Notes: generated by a model not told the origin, from the letters alone. DNA of 60,032 nt from Caldilineales bacterium (GCA_012271135.1 JAAXGZ010000043.1:1-60032); one strand, 5' to 3'. Shown: positions 18,765 through 27,797, counted from the stretch's first letter. Program-made: numbers and translations.

Positions 18765-19022
18765 TTAGAAGGGTGTGTCCTCCGCGTAGGCATCCACAGC
18801 TTCGGCCGCTTCATCGTCCCACTGCTTCAGCTTCAGTTCGGCCTGTTGCAGGTACCGATCGCACATTGCGGACAACTTCTTGCCCTCTTCGTACAGGGCC
18901 AGTGCTTCGTCCAGGGTCTTGTCCCCACTCTCCAGATCCTTTACAACCTGCTCCAGCTGACGAATGGCCTCTTCAAACGGAGGCTGGTCCTGTTCCTCGG
19001 GTAATCCCTGGTTCTGCTCCAT
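18765..19022 (-). CDS. xseB: Exodeoxyribonuclease VII small subunit
   Basis: An 85-residue XseB. The helical core FEEAIRQLEQVVKDLESG followed by LDEALALYEEGKKLS is diagnostic. The small subunit wraps the large XseA subunit, which degrades single-stranded DNA. No xseA is adjacent, which is unusual since the two are commonly coupled. The acidic tail (AYAEDTPF) is typical. Confidence 0.93.
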   Translation of the reverse strand: MEQNQGLPEEQDQPPFEEAIRQLEQVVKDLESGDKTLDEALALYEEGKKLSAMCDRYLQQAELKLKQWDDEAAEAVDAYAEDTPF

Positions 19023-19276
19023 GGGGCGGCCGTTGCTGGTTGAATCTGGACAGCTATGCGCCTCAAACCGCCGTGCCGAACACGGTTCGGGAGCAACAAC
19101 CGATGGGACTCGTATGCCTGACTAGACAGCGGGCATATCATGTTCACGATTCATCGGGATCGCCAACGAGAGCGCCCAATGCCGTGCCGCAGCCCTTGTC
19201 CCTCGGGCCGGAGGACGGTACGCGTGCTCCCAACAACCACATGGTAACACGCGCCTGTGTCCCCCGGAGACAGCTC

Positions 19277-19441
19277 GGGCACTGTTTCAATCTCGTTGAT
19301 ACAGGTATCCATGCACTGTCAACGGGGCGGCTCCCTGCGTTCCCTCGCGTTCCGTACCGACTGATTGGAGACACTCGGCACCGCGTGCCCATCACCGCCT
19401 GTGGCTTCCTGGACCCAAGTCAACGACAGTGAAACTGTGCC
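19277..19441. mobile_element. 165-bp miniature element with imperfect terminal inverted repeats
   Basis: The left end is GGGCACTGTTTCAATCTCGT (from 19277). The right end, 19419-19441, read in reverse complement gives GGCACAGTTTCACTGTCGTT, matching at most positions. Nothing between them is coding. It has the size and layout of a miniature inverted-repeat element of the same family as 20870-21543. Confidence 0.6.
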
Positions 19442-19483
19442 TCCGACCGCGCCATGCCACCCCATGGCTTGACAACTGTGGCA

Positions 19484-20317
19484 TTAGTCCAGCCCCCCAT
19501 CAGATTCGCAATCGTCGGTCGTGGATACACCATAGCGAACGGCCAGTTCCGGTTCGGCAGCGGGGGTGGACCACACTTGATGGATTTCCAGGACCCTGCG
19601 GCCCAATTCCCGGCATTGGGCAACGAGAGCGGTCCAGTTCGACAAATCCTCCGGGTGGCGAAGGCGAAACCGCTGATCCCAGTGATTGAGCGTTTTCTTC
19701 AGGTCGCGGGGTGCCGGGTGCGACAGACGCTGGCCCATCTCATACAGAAACGACAGGGGTTTCTGCGTACCGTCGTGCGACCACGCTGTATGAGGCCGCA
19801 TACGGTAGCGTTGTTCCAGCGGTATCAGAGCCTGGAACAGTTCCGGGTCTTCCAACTCGCCGGACAAGGCATGGCAGTCGGCATAATCGCGGGCCATGTT
19901 GCGGAACAGGAGCAGATAACTCTTGATCCGGAGAATTTCGAACAGGGTAGGCAAACGCAGGGTCAAGCCTTGAAGACGATAGGTGTGCACTTCCAATGGG
20001 ACATGTTGTCTTACGCGCCCGTCATCCATCAATGTGGTCTCAATACCATCCATGCGCCCCAGGATGGTATGTTGCCCGCGCACAACTTCCGTAGACCAAC
20101 CCGCCAGTGCTTCCAGGCGAGTCAACACCTGGGGGCAGCGCTGGAGCAGATCAGGCATCAGGTGATCCGCATCCCGCGAAGTGCGGTAGGGTGAGTAGAT
20201 GCCGACCGCGGTGCCTCCGACCAGGAATGCCTCCGGGATGACGGACTGCAGTTTGGCCGCCGCCGCGAGCACCCGTTCCCAGCGTTCAATTTCCTGCGGC
20301 GTCAACGGCTTGGGCAT
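19484..20317 (-). CDS. Nucleotidyltransferase-fold protein, AbiEii/MenT-like
   Basis: 277 residues. The minimal nucleotidyltransferase signature is visible: VGGTAVGIYSP (about residues 33-43) followed by YRTSRDADHL with the D-x-D pair (about 48-52), then a helical C-terminal half. AbiEii-type toxins use this fold to transfer nucleotides to tRNA or proteins. Its first codons overlap the upstream HTH gene by 32 bases, which suggests coupled expression and a two-gene toxin-antitoxin or abortive-infection unit. No frameshift was seen. The assignment to this family is by motif only. Confidence 0.7.
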   Translation of the reverse strand: MPKPLTPQEIERWERVLAAAAKLQSVIPEAFLVGGTAVGIYSPYRTSRDADHLMPDLLQRCPQVLTRLEALAGWSTEVVRGQHTILGRMDGIETTLMDDGRVRQHVPLEVHTYRLQGLTLRLPTLFEILRIKSYLLLFRNMARDYADCHALSGELEDPELFQALIPLEQRYRMRPHTAWSHDGTQKPLSFLYEMGQRLSHPAPRDLKKTLNHWDQRFRLRHPEDLSNWTALVAQCRELGRRVLEIHQVWSTPAAEPELAVRYGVSTTDDCESDGGLD

Positions 20318-20789
20318 GATCCAGGAACACTTGGTAATCCTCTGCCGCCCAAGGATGATCCAGCATCAGAGGCGCAAAGCGCAACACTTCGGCCCGCACA
20401 GCCGGATCGTCCTGGATTGCCTGCCGGAGACGGGCTTTGTTCTCGGTGCTGCCTTTCTCAATGTAACGAGAAATCACACGGGCATTGCGCATACCATCCT
20501 CCACCGATAGCATGCCTGCAACATCGGCCCGCGCCATCTCGAACAAGCCGGGTTCATCAATGGTGACTACCAACGGCTCCAGGTTTTGCAACGCGTCCCG
20601 CGAAAAGCTGTGTCTGCGGGCAAAGGCACGAAGATTGGACTCGGTCCAGACATGGCCACGGGTGGTGCGCTTGCCGGCGGCGTTCATGCGCCGGGCCACT
20701 TCGGCCACGGAGCAGGTGGAATACCAACCGTATGCCTTGAGCGAACCACACGTCTTGCGGACCTGCTTGCTCCGTGTGCGACTGTTCAT
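20286..20789 (-). CDS. HTH protein coupled to the nucleotidyltransferase, putative antitoxin
   Basis: About 167 residues from the ATG at 20789 (the frame is open a further nine codons to a TTG). A helix-turn-helix of the recombinase type is visible near residues 25-60 (CSVAEVARRMNAAGKRTTRG then VWTESNLRAFARR), followed by a helical region. The 32-base overlap with the toxin-like gene and the DNA-binding domain fit an autoregulating antitoxin. I do not recognise the family as a whole. Confidence 0.6.
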   Translation of the reverse strand: MNSRTRSKQVRKTCGSLKAYGWYSTCSVAEVARRMNAAGKRTTRGHVWTESNLRAFARRHSFSRDALQNLEPLVVTIDEPGLFEMARADVAGMLSVEDGMRNARVISRYIEKGSTENKARLRQAIQDDPAVRAEVLRFAPLMLDHPWAAEDYQVFLDHAQAVDAAGN

Positions 20790-20869
20790 CGAATCCTGAC
20801 TGTCCACGTCGGTCAACCAGTCATTCTACCAAGGGTCCACTGTAGCCGTTGGGCAGGAAATGAGGCGGC

Positions 20870-21543
20870 GGCACTGTTTCAATCTCATTGATATTGGTTC
20901 CAGGCTGTCCTTGGCAGGTTCCGTGCGCGGGCAGGTTGAGTGCGCCGGCCTCAGGCCCTGCCGCGGGCCATCAGGCGCACGAAGTTGAGGGCGCCCGCCT
21001 CGGTCTTCAACCCCCGCGTCAGGCGGGCCCGGGGCCTGAGCGGCCAAACCAGCCCTCGAGCCGGTTGGTGGAGGCAGGCACCCTAGGGTTCCCCTGACTG
21101 CACACCAGTTCCTGCCAGCGTTCCACGAGGTGCCAGAGCAACTTCCGCACCTCCGGCTGCAGGCGCACGCGCCCCTGCATCGCGGCTTCCCAGAGGGCCA
21201 GCAGGACGGGACCGGCCTCCGGCGGTCGCTCCCGGGCCCGGCGTCGCAGGACGAGCGGCGGGCCCCGGTCCCGGTGGGTCAGGTCGTCCTCGTCGAGGCC
21301 CCGGATGTGCCGTCCCACGGTGCGCTGCCTGTGCACGGCGTACGGCTGCCGGTCCAGGCCCGACACCTCCAGGGCCAGGCCGTAGACCGGGTCGTCGGGC
21401 AACGCCCGTTGGCGTTCGGGATGGGCAGGGGCTGGGATGAAGTCCACGGCGAGGGTCCTCTTGGGTTGTCATGTCAACACCCATGGTAGGGAGCCCTCGC
21501 CGCCTGCGCGTCCGCAACCCATATCAACAAGATTGAAACAGGG
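20870..21543. mobile_element. Best-preserved copy of the TIR transposon family (674 bp, degenerate)
   Basis: The left repeat GGCACTGTTTCAATCTCATT (20870-20894) and right repeat ATATCAACAAGATTGAAACA (21521-21543) are inverted copies differing at few positions. Inside, the minus strand encodes a frameshifted transposase. The frame 21447-21019 ends in PASTNRLEGWFGRSGPG, and the next part, RGLKTEAGALNFVRLMAR, lies in another frame just downstream. That C-terminal signature resembles DDE transposases, but I cannot name the IS family. The element separates two toxin-like loci. Confidence 0.7.
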
Positions 21544-21570
21544 CCGAACTCCCAATGGAAGATATCATTC

Positions 21571-21607
21571 TTGACATTGTCGGATAAATACCATAAATTT
21601 CTGACAA
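21571..21607 (+). promoter_or_regulatory. Promoter and palindrome ahead of abiEi
   Basis: TTGACA (21571-21576), 17 bases, then TAAATT (21594-21599). An imperfect palindrome, TTGTCGGATAAAT to ATAAATTTCTGACAA, covers 21577-21607 and overlaps the -10. AbiEi antitoxins autorepress by binding inverted repeats at their promoter, so this is the likely operator. Confidence 0.55.
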
Positions 21608-21616
21608 TACCAAGAG

Positions 21617-22267
21617 ATGTCTGATCGTCAGGGGTGTGAGGCAATGACAGGAATGGCCGACAAGATTATGCAGAGGGTATCCGTGAACGACAGTGGGACA
21701 TGGGTGGGCACGCCGAAGGACTTTCTGGATCTCGGCAGCCGGGAGGCCGTCGACCAAGCCTTGTCGCGACTCGTCAAGAGAGGACAGCTGCGCCGCGTAG
21801 GCCACGGCCTGTACGACAGGCCAGGAATCAGCAAGGTACTGAATCGCCCCGCGCCTGTTGACCTGGATGCCGCCATCGCAGCGCTGATTAGACGGGACGG
21901 TGTGCGCGTCATGCCGGACGGCATGGTGGCCGCACATCAACTGGGCCTCACCAACGCCGTGCCCGCGAGAGTCAGCTATGTGACGGATGGCCACTCAAGG
22001 ACGCTCAAAATCGACGGAAGAACCGTCCGGTTCCGACATGCGGGTCCGAGTGTCATGCGGTGGGCGGGAAGACCTTCCGCGCCGGTGGTTCAGGCACTTC
22101 GGTGGCTGGGCCCCCGGGCAGCCGAGGACGCCCGCATCGTCTCAACTCTGAGCCGTCGTCTGCCCAACAATATGAAGCGCGATCTCTTGCAAAACAGCCG
22201 TGATCTACCCGGCTGGGCGTTGCCGCTGGTACACAGCATCACAAGTGATCAGGCCGTTATGGCATGA
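21617..22267 (+). CDS. AbiEi-family antitoxin (type IV toxin-antitoxin)
   Basis: 216 residues. An N-terminal winged-helix region (about 25-75, with SREAVDQALSRLVKRGQLRRVGHGLYDRP) is followed by the AbiEi C-terminal domain (AAHQLGLTNAVPARVSYVTDG, TVRFRHAGP). These proteins repress the operon and counter the AbiEii nucleotidyltransferase without direct protein contact. The start at 21617 is provisional; an in-frame ATG at 21644 (MTGMADK) is possible. Its TGA overlaps the ATG of the toxin gene (ATGA). The gene looks intact although its partner is broken. Confidence 0.82.
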   Translation: MSDRQGCEAMTGMADKIMQRVSVNDSGTWVGTPKDFLDLGSREAVDQALSRLVKRGQLRRVGHGLYDRPGISKVLNRPAPVDLDAAIAALIRRDGVRVMPDGMVAAHQLGLTNAVPARVSYVTDGHSRTLKIDGRTVRFRHAGPSVMRWAGRPSAPVVQALRWLGPRAAEDARIVSTLSRRLPNNMKRDLLQNSRDLPGWALPLVHSITSDQAVMA

Positions 22268-23187
22268 CCAGGGGTTATGTATCCTGGCTTGCCCTCTTGG
22301 AACGGGATAGGCGAGATGTTGTTGAGGGGGCGGCAGCCCACCTCGACACGTTGCCAAGCCATGTGGAAAAGGACTTCTGGGTCTGTCTTGTCCTCGATGT
22401 ACTGTTCAACCATAGGGCTCAGCGACATCCCAGGCGGCTTTTCAAGGGTGGGACATCCCTGTCCAAGGCCTTCGGCCTGATTGAGCGGTTTTCCGAGGAC
22501 ATTGAACCTTGTGGTGTTCCGTGACGATCCGGGCTTTGCAGGGGGGCGCGATCCGGCCGCGGCGAGCAACCTGTCGAACAGAAAACGGGTTGTGCTGTCC
22601 AAGGAACTCCAGATGGCGTGCAGCGCCTACATTCACGGAGGTCTGCGCACCGCACTGGCGACGTGGTTCTATCAACTCTCTGTCGATTGTCAGATTATCC
22701 CGGATGAGAACGATGCCGCGGGGCAGACGTTGTTCGTCGAGAACCCCACCCTGTATCCGAGCCGCGAAGTCACATATATGGCCCCATGCGTGAAGATCGA
22801 AGCAGGAGCCAAGTCGGCTCTCGACCCCAGCCAAGACGGTACGGTCACCACCCATATCGTCGACGAACTCCTGGGCTGGTCGTTCAAGTCGGGAGGCATC
22901 CGGGTGATTGTGCCTGAGCAGACCTATTGGGAGGAGCTGCTGATTCTGCAGTCCACTGCGGATACCGGGACACGGGGCGTCTTCTGGCCGACAAGGACCG
23001 TATCTCGTGTCGCTACTATGATGTCGCCATGATTACAGCGACGGAAGTCGGCCAGCCGGCCTTGGTCGACACCAACCTGCTGGACACAGTTCGGAACCAC
23101 AACCTCCCTTCACCATATCATCTGTCCCGTTTAGGCCTCCTGCTTGCAACGCTCGACCAACTGCCCTCCCGCGCGAGGACCGCATGA
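22264..23187 (+). pseudogene. AbiEii-family toxin, frameshifted
   Basis: The reading starts at 22264 with KDFWVCLVLDVLF and LFKGGTSLSKAFGLIERFSEDI, the AbiEii nucleotidyltransferase signature. It loses frame at about 22503, where one extra A turns the expected DIDLVVFRDD into a stop. The homology resumes in the second frame (VVFRDDPGFAGG, ELLGWSFKSGGIRV, YWEELLIL) and shifts back near 22940-22965 to give DRISCRYYDVAMI. At least two lesions are needed to restore the protein. The C-terminal end is also short. An assembly error could explain one shift but less easily both. Confidence 0.75.
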
Positions 23188-23957
23188 CACCTTTTCTGCC
23201 TGCCGTAGTACTCTGCATCGAGGATCTGCTCTTCTCGGAGCGGATGGCGGATGCCGTTCGGCATCTGGGCGGCACGCCCGTTAGTGCCGGCAGCAAAAAA
23301 GCCTTCCTCAGGGCCATGGACCAATCGCTGCCGGTCCTGGCCCTGCTTGACCTGCACATCGACATGAACTGGGAGGCGGCCATCCGGACGGTTCGCCTGC
23401 GCCCGCATACGCGCGCCGTTCCCATCTACGGATTCGGACGTCACACGGAGCCCGAACTGCTGGCGCGGGCCCGCCGGGCGGGAGCCGATCACGCGTGGGC
23501 CCGTAGTCGTATCGTTGAGGAACTGCCCGACCTGTTGCACCGCCACATCAACCCGCCCCTCGTGATGCCAGACGGCGGTCTGGACCCCTTGTCGGCAAAC
23601 GCGGCCGAGGGGGTGCGTCTGTTCAACGCCCGCCGCTACCACGCCCAGCACGAGGCGTTCGAGGATGCCTGGAACGCCGAACCGCGACCGGTCAGGGAGA
23701 TGTACCAGGGCATCCTGCAGATTGGACTGGCCTTTCTGCAGTTGCAGAACCGCAACCGGCCGGGGGTCATCAAGATGTTCGGGCGGGGGGTGCCGCGGTT
23801 GCGGCCGTTGCCGGACGTGGTGCAGGGAGTGCAAATCCGCAGATTTCTCAGCGAATCCCTGCAGGTGTTCCAAGCGTTGTCGGATGCCGGGAAGGAACCG
23901 GACTGGTCAAGCCTGGAACGCGACCTGCCTTCGGTCCATATAACCGAACCCGGTTGA
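23184..23957 (+). CDS. Receiver-like/DUF309 fusion protein
   Basis: 257 residues. Residues 5-120 resemble a CheY-type receiver fold (LCIEDLLFSERMADAVRHLG, VLALLDLHIDMNW, ARRAGADHAWAR) but show no clear phosphorylation triad of normal spacing, so phosphotransfer is uncertain. Residues 145-230 form a DUF309 helical domain: LFNARRYHAQHEAFEDAWNA, MYQGILQIGLAFLQLQ and NRPGVIKMFGRG. The role of DUF309 is unknown. The ATG overlaps the final stop of the decayed toxin frame. Confidence 0.8.
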   Translation: MTPFLPAVVLCIEDLLFSERMADAVRHLGGTPVSAGSKKAFLRAMDQSLPVLALLDLHIDMNWEAAIRTVRLRPHTRAVPIYGFGRHTEPELLARARRAGADHAWARSRIVEELPDLLHRHINPPLVMPDGGLDPLSANAAEGVRLFNARRYHAQHEAFEDAWNAEPRPVREMYQGILQIGLAFLQLQNRNRPGVIKMFGRGVPRLRPLPDVVQGVQIRRFLSESLQVFQALSDAGKEPDWSSLERDLPSVHITEPG

Positions 23958-23959
23958 CG

Positions 23960-25015
23960 CTACCGGCTTCCGGACACCGTCTGCTGTCCCGCCAGCCAGG
24001 CTTGTCCTTCCTCCGACAACAGCCACTCCAATTCCCCTGCATCCATGTTGGGATGCATGCGGATGCGCCACATGCGGAACGGATCCCGATTGTCCTGAAA
24101 GAGCCCGTTCTGTGTGGTGAGGCCAGCCCAATACCCTTCGTCGCGGAAGACGTCGATGACCCGTTGATCGTAGAAGCCCATGGGGTAGGCGATGACGCGT
24201 GGCGTAAAACCCAATTCCTGCTCGAACGTCAGGATGCCGCCGCGCGCTTGGTTCCTTAGATAGGTCTCGGACCGTCCGGCAAGACTTTCGTGCAGCCGCG
24301 CATGCGATTCGATTTCCATGCCGGCCCTCACCATCTGCCGAATCTGATCCCAGGTCATGTAGCTGGGATTTCCGCTGTGGGGGAACTCGGAGATGACGAA
24401 GAAGGTCCCCATCATGCCGCGCTCGGTCAGTAGCGGCAGGGCATTGGTGAAGTGATTGGCGTAGCCGTCGTCAAAGGTGAGCACGATTGGCTTGGGCGGC
24501 AGCGGGGTACCCAATGCCAGATGGTTGATCACGTCCCGCACGGAAACCGTCTCGAAGCCCAGATCCTGGAGCACGTCCAGGTGGGCGGCGAACAAATTGG
24601 GCGGAACGGAGAGCCCAAACCGGATGGAGTCTGAGTTCGGCGGCGGTTCCTCAATGTAGTGGTACATGAGCATGGGCACGGATGCCCGACGATGCTCGCC
24701 ATCCGGGGTGGGCTGTGGCACCGGCGTGGCCGTCGGCCGAACCCGTCCCACCGGCAGCAGACCCAACAGGATGCGGGAGCGGGTCGATTTGGGAGTGGCC
24801 GTCGGGGTCGGCGCGGCCGGCGTGGGTGTCGGGGTCGCGAACGGGGTTGCGGTTGGCCGCGGCTCGGCCGCGGCCACGGCGTCCTCCCGTTCCGGAATCT
24901 GGAGTTCGAATACCGGCGGGGGGACCACCTCCGTCTCCAACAAGGCCGGATCCACACAGGCCGCCAGGATGACCGCACATACAGCCAGGTGGTGGACAAG
25001 CTTGAGGAGATTCAT
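23960..25015 (-). CDS. Polysaccharide deacetylase lipoprotein (CE4/NodB)
   Basis: About 351 residues: signal peptide with lipobox (ILAAC, Cys about residue 20), a long Pro/Thr/Ala linker, then a NodB domain from about residue 130. It shows MLMYHYIEE, LTFDDGYANHF (catalytic base and metal Asp), IESHARLHESL (metal histidines) and AYPMGFYDQR. It probably removes acetyl groups from peptidoglycan or another surface glycan. I choose the ATG at 25015 (MNLLKLV), which gives the lipoprotein signal; the longer frame enters era. It follows era by 53 bases on the same strand and is probably cotranscribed. Confidence 0.88.
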   Translation of the reverse strand: MNLLKLVHHLAVCAVILAACVDPALLETEVVPPPVFELQIPEREDAVAAAEPRPTATPFATPTPTPAAPTPTATPKSTRSRILLGLLPVGRVRPTATPVPQPTPDGEHRRASVPMLMYHYIEEPPPNSDSIRFGLSVPPNLFAAHLDVLQDLGFETVSVRDVINHLALGTPLPPKPIVLTFDDGYANHFTNALPLLTERGMMGTFFVISEFPHSGNPSYMTWDQIRQMVRAGMEIESHARLHESLAGRSETYLRNQARGGILTFEQELGFTPRVIAYPMGFYDQRVIDVFRDEGYWAGLTTQNGLFQDNRDPFRMWRIRMHPNMDAGELEWLLSEEGQAWLAGQQTVSGSR

Positions 25016-25068
25016 CAGCCTGAAGGCGAAACGCCAATGGAACAAACCAAGCCAGGGCCGGGGTCGGG

Positions 25069-26010
25069 TCAGATGTAGCCGAAGGACCGTACCAAGTCCG
25101 GATTTCGGCGCCAGTTGCGGCGCACCTTGACCCAAAGATCCAGGTAGACCCGGGTTTCGGCCACCTTCTCGATTGCCTGCCGGGCGGACGCGCCAATCCG
25201 CTTGATCATCCGGCCGTTGCGGCCCAGCACCATGGGCTTGTGGCTGTCCCGTTCAACGTACAGCACGGCGGAGATGTAGGTTTGAGCCGGATCCCGTTCG
25301 ACGTACTCGGCTATCTCGACCGCAATGCCGTGTGGCACTTCCTCGGACAGGAACTGAAGGGCCGCGGCCCGAATCAACTCGGCCGCGATGGTGCGCAGGT
25401 GCTGATCCGTGACCTGATCCTCTTCGTAGTACCGGGGACCCTCGGGCAGCATGCCCTGCAGAAGGCCCACGAGCTGCGGCACTCCGAAACCGGTCTTGGC
25501 ACTGACCACCGTAGCCGGCCAGGCGGCAGCGGCGCCATCCGGAAACCGGTTACCGGCAAACCCGATGTACGAGTCCATGTACGACACGAGCCGGTCCTCC
25601 CTGCCTCCCAGCTGGTCGATTTTGTTGAAGCCGAACACAACCGGCGGCAGTTTGTCCTCCGCGGCGAGTTCGGCCAGATGGTCCAGGATCAGGCCGTCAC
25701 CCGTTCCGGGGCGGCGGCTGATGTCGATCAACCACAGCAGGACATCGCAGTCGGTCATCACCTCCTCGACCTGCTGCACCATGTACCTGCCCAGCTCGTG
25801 GCGGGGCTTGTGCAAACCGGGAGTGTCCTGGAACACGATCTGGGCTTCCTCGGACGTATACATGCCGAGAATGCGGTGGCGGGTGGTTTGCGGCTTGGCG
25901 TGGGTCACCGAAATCAACTGGCCCACGATGCTGTTCAACAGCGTGGACTTGCCTGCGTTGGGGCGGCCCACCAACCCGACATAGCCACTGACGAAGGATG
26001 GAATTGACAT
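25069..26010 (-). CDS. era: GTPase Era
   Basis: 313 residues. GTPase motifs: G1 GRPNAGKST (about residue 14), G3 DTPGLH (about 63), G4 NKID (about 128) and G5 SAKTG, then a C-terminal KH domain (HKPMVLGRNGRMIKRIG) that binds the 3' end of 16S rRNA. Era is needed for 30S maturation. Two ATG codons at 26013 and 26010 are adjacent; the shorter gives the usual MSIPSFVSGYVGLVG start. The upstream open frame extension is not conserved-looking. Confidence 0.97.
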   Translation of the reverse strand: MSIPSFVSGYVGLVGRPNAGKSTLLNSIVGQLISVTHAKPQTTRHRILGMYTSEEAQIVFQDTPGLHKPRHELGRYMVQQVEEVMTDCDVLLWLIDISRRPGTGDGLILDHLAELAAEDKLPPVVFGFNKIDQLGGREDRLVSYMDSYIGFAGNRFPDGAAAAWPATVVSAKTGFGVPQLVGLLQGMLPEGPRYYEEDQVTDQHLRTIAAELIRAAALQFLSEEVPHGIAVEIAEYVERDPAQTYISAVLYVERDSHKPMVLGRNGRMIKRIGASARQAIEKVAETRVYLDLWVKVRRNWRRNPDLVRSFGYI

Positions 26011-26194
26011 CATCCAATTTGGCGCAAATGACTGGACAACGGTAGCGCCTTCGCTCCGGACTGTAGGGCACATACACGACGGGACCGGGTCCCTGCATAC
26101 CGCCCGCATCGATTGTAGGAAACACCTGCGGCCAAAGTCGGCACTGTCTGCATTGCGCCGCAACCGGCATCAGCCAGCATGAAAACCGATCAGC

Positions 26195-26974
26195 CTACTG
26201 GCAGGCGGTCACACCACCGTCGACAAAGATGTTTTGCCCGGTCACGAATGAAGAACCGGGTGAGGCCAGGAACACGGCGATACCGGCCAAATCCTCGGTT
26301 TCACCCACCCTGCCCATGGGGATGCGGCTGACCAGGGCATTGTAGAAGTCCGGATCGTTCAGGTAGCGGTCCACCAGGGGCGTGCGGATAAAGGTCGGCG
26401 CAATGCCGTTCACCCGGATCCCGTGCTCCGCCCACTCGCTGGCCAGCTGCTTGATCAGTATCCCAAGGCCCCCCTTGCTGCCGACGTAGGCCGCATAGCC
26501 CCGCCGGATACCCAGGTTGGAGCGCACCGAGGTGATGTGGATGATGCTGCCCCCGCGGCCTTGGGCAATCATGCTGCGGGCCGCTGCCTGGGAAAGCAGA
26601 AAGCCGCCCTTGAAGTTGATGTCCATGACCGTGTCCCAAGACTCCTCGAGGACATCGGCGGCCGGCTCCTCAATCTGCGTTCCGGCGCTGTTGACCAGCA
26701 CGGTGACAGGCCCCAGGGCCGCTTCCGCGGCCTCGAAGCCAGCCGCAATCGAGTCGGCCGCCGTGGCATTCATTGCGGCTCCCACCACCTGTCTGCGATC
26801 ACCGGCGATGCGGGCCGCCGCCTCGTCGCACCGATCCTGTTGGCGTCCGGTAACGGACACCTTCGCGCCGAAGGCATGGCAGGCGGCTGCGATCTCGCCC
26901 CCAATGCCGCCGGTGCCGCCCACCACCATCACGTGCTGGCCGTCTAGGTCAAAAAGGCTGCTGTGCCCGGACAC
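26195..26974 (-). CDS. Short-chain dehydrogenase/reductase A
   Basis: About 259 residues. NAD(P)-binding GGTGGIGGEI (about residue 20), NSAGT (about 94), serine in ITSVRSN and the active-site YVGSK (about 162), with the C-terminal FVTGQNIFVDGG. Two GTG starts are possible, at 26980 and 26974. The second lies 8 bases after AGGAG, so I prefer it. It is the last gene of the long minus-strand catabolic cluster and probably oxidises a sugar or polyol. Confidence 0.88.
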   Translation of the reverse strand: MSGHSSLFDLDGQHVMVVGGTGGIGGEIAAACHAFGAKVSVTGRQQDRCDEAAARIAGDRRQVVGAAMNATAADSIAAGFEAAEAALGPVTVLVNSAGTQIEEPAADVLEESWDTVMDINFKGGFLLSQAAARSMIAQGRGGSIIHITSVRSNLGIRRGYAAYVGSKGGLGILIKQLASEWAEHGIRVNGIAPTFIRTPLVDRYLNDPDFYNALVSRIPMGRVGETEDLAGIAVFLASPGSSFVTGQNIFVDGGVTACQ

Positions 26975-27010
26975 GATCACATCTCCTGTGGGAAGGGTCG
27001 GCGGTTCGCT

Positions 27011-27733
27011 TCAGTCGTTGATGATGGCCACGGCTCGTACCGGGGCCGCCGTGGCACCCCGCAGCTTGATGGGCAGGGCCGAGAACGTGAACCCGGTCGG
27101 CTCGGGAATCTGGTCGAGGTTGATCAGGTTCTCGATGTGGTAGTACTCCCGCTCGCGCATGACGCGGTGGGCCTCCCACAGCTTGCCCCGCTCGAACATG
27201 GCATCGATGGGCGGGTCGAAGCCGATGGCATCGATGCCCATCATCATGACGCCCCGGTCCAAGAGCCAGTGCACGGCCTCCTTGGTCATGCCGGGATGGT
27301 CCTTGAGGTAGTTGGGGCTGTGGCACTGCTTGGAGGCGTCGGTCCGCAGCAGGATGATGTCCAGCGGCTGCACTTCATGGTTGATCTCGACCAGGGCGGC
27401 CTCAATGTCCGCCACCAGAATCTCTTCTCCCGGCCCCTTGTGGGTCAGGTTCAGGACCACGCCGTTGCCGTAGCAGTATTCCAGGGGAATGGCCTCGGCC
27501 GCACCCGGCGCGTTCGGATTGCAGTGGAACCAGCTGTCCATGTGGGTGCCGATGTGGTCGCCCATCACGATCACGCCGTTGTTGCAATGCTCCACGCCAT
27601 GCTTGTCGGCGCCGGTCTCCTTGGCGTACTCCTCGTGGGAGTAGTAGACGTTGATGGCGGGCGGCACGTTGCCGGGATAGATCACCATCCCCTTGTGCAC
27701 TTCCATGCTCAGTTCGATCAGACGGTGGCCCAT
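27011..27733 (-). CDS. Cyclase-family metal-dependent hydrolase
   Basis: 240 residues of the kynurenine formamidase/cyclase superfamily. The metal-binding signature appears as DHIGTHMDSWFH near residue 60, close to the canonical HxGTHxDxPxH but with Ser-Trp-Phe in place of the Pro region. ATG 27733 is preceded by AGGAG at a 9-base spacing, so the start is good. Members hydrolyse formamides, lactones or cyclic ketones. In a sugar-oxidation cluster, a lactone made by one of the SDRs is a plausible substrate. Confidence 0.85.
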   Translation of the reverse strand: MGHRLIELSMEVHKGMVIYPGNVPPAINVYYSHEEYAKETGADKHGVEHCNNGVIVMGDHIGTHMDSWFHCNPNAPGAAEAIPLEYCYGNGVVLNLTHKGPGEEILVADIEAALVEINHEVQPLDIILLRTDASKQCHSPNYLKDHPGMTKEAVHWLLDRGVMMMGIDAIGFDPPIDAMFERGKLWEAHRVMREREYYHIENLINLDQIPEPTGFTFSALPIKLRGATAAPVRAVAIIND

Positions 27734-27797
27734 CGGTAAAGTCTCCTGTTGGAAGCGGAGGCGCAAACCTCCTTGAACGCGGCGCGCCGCGATTGGT

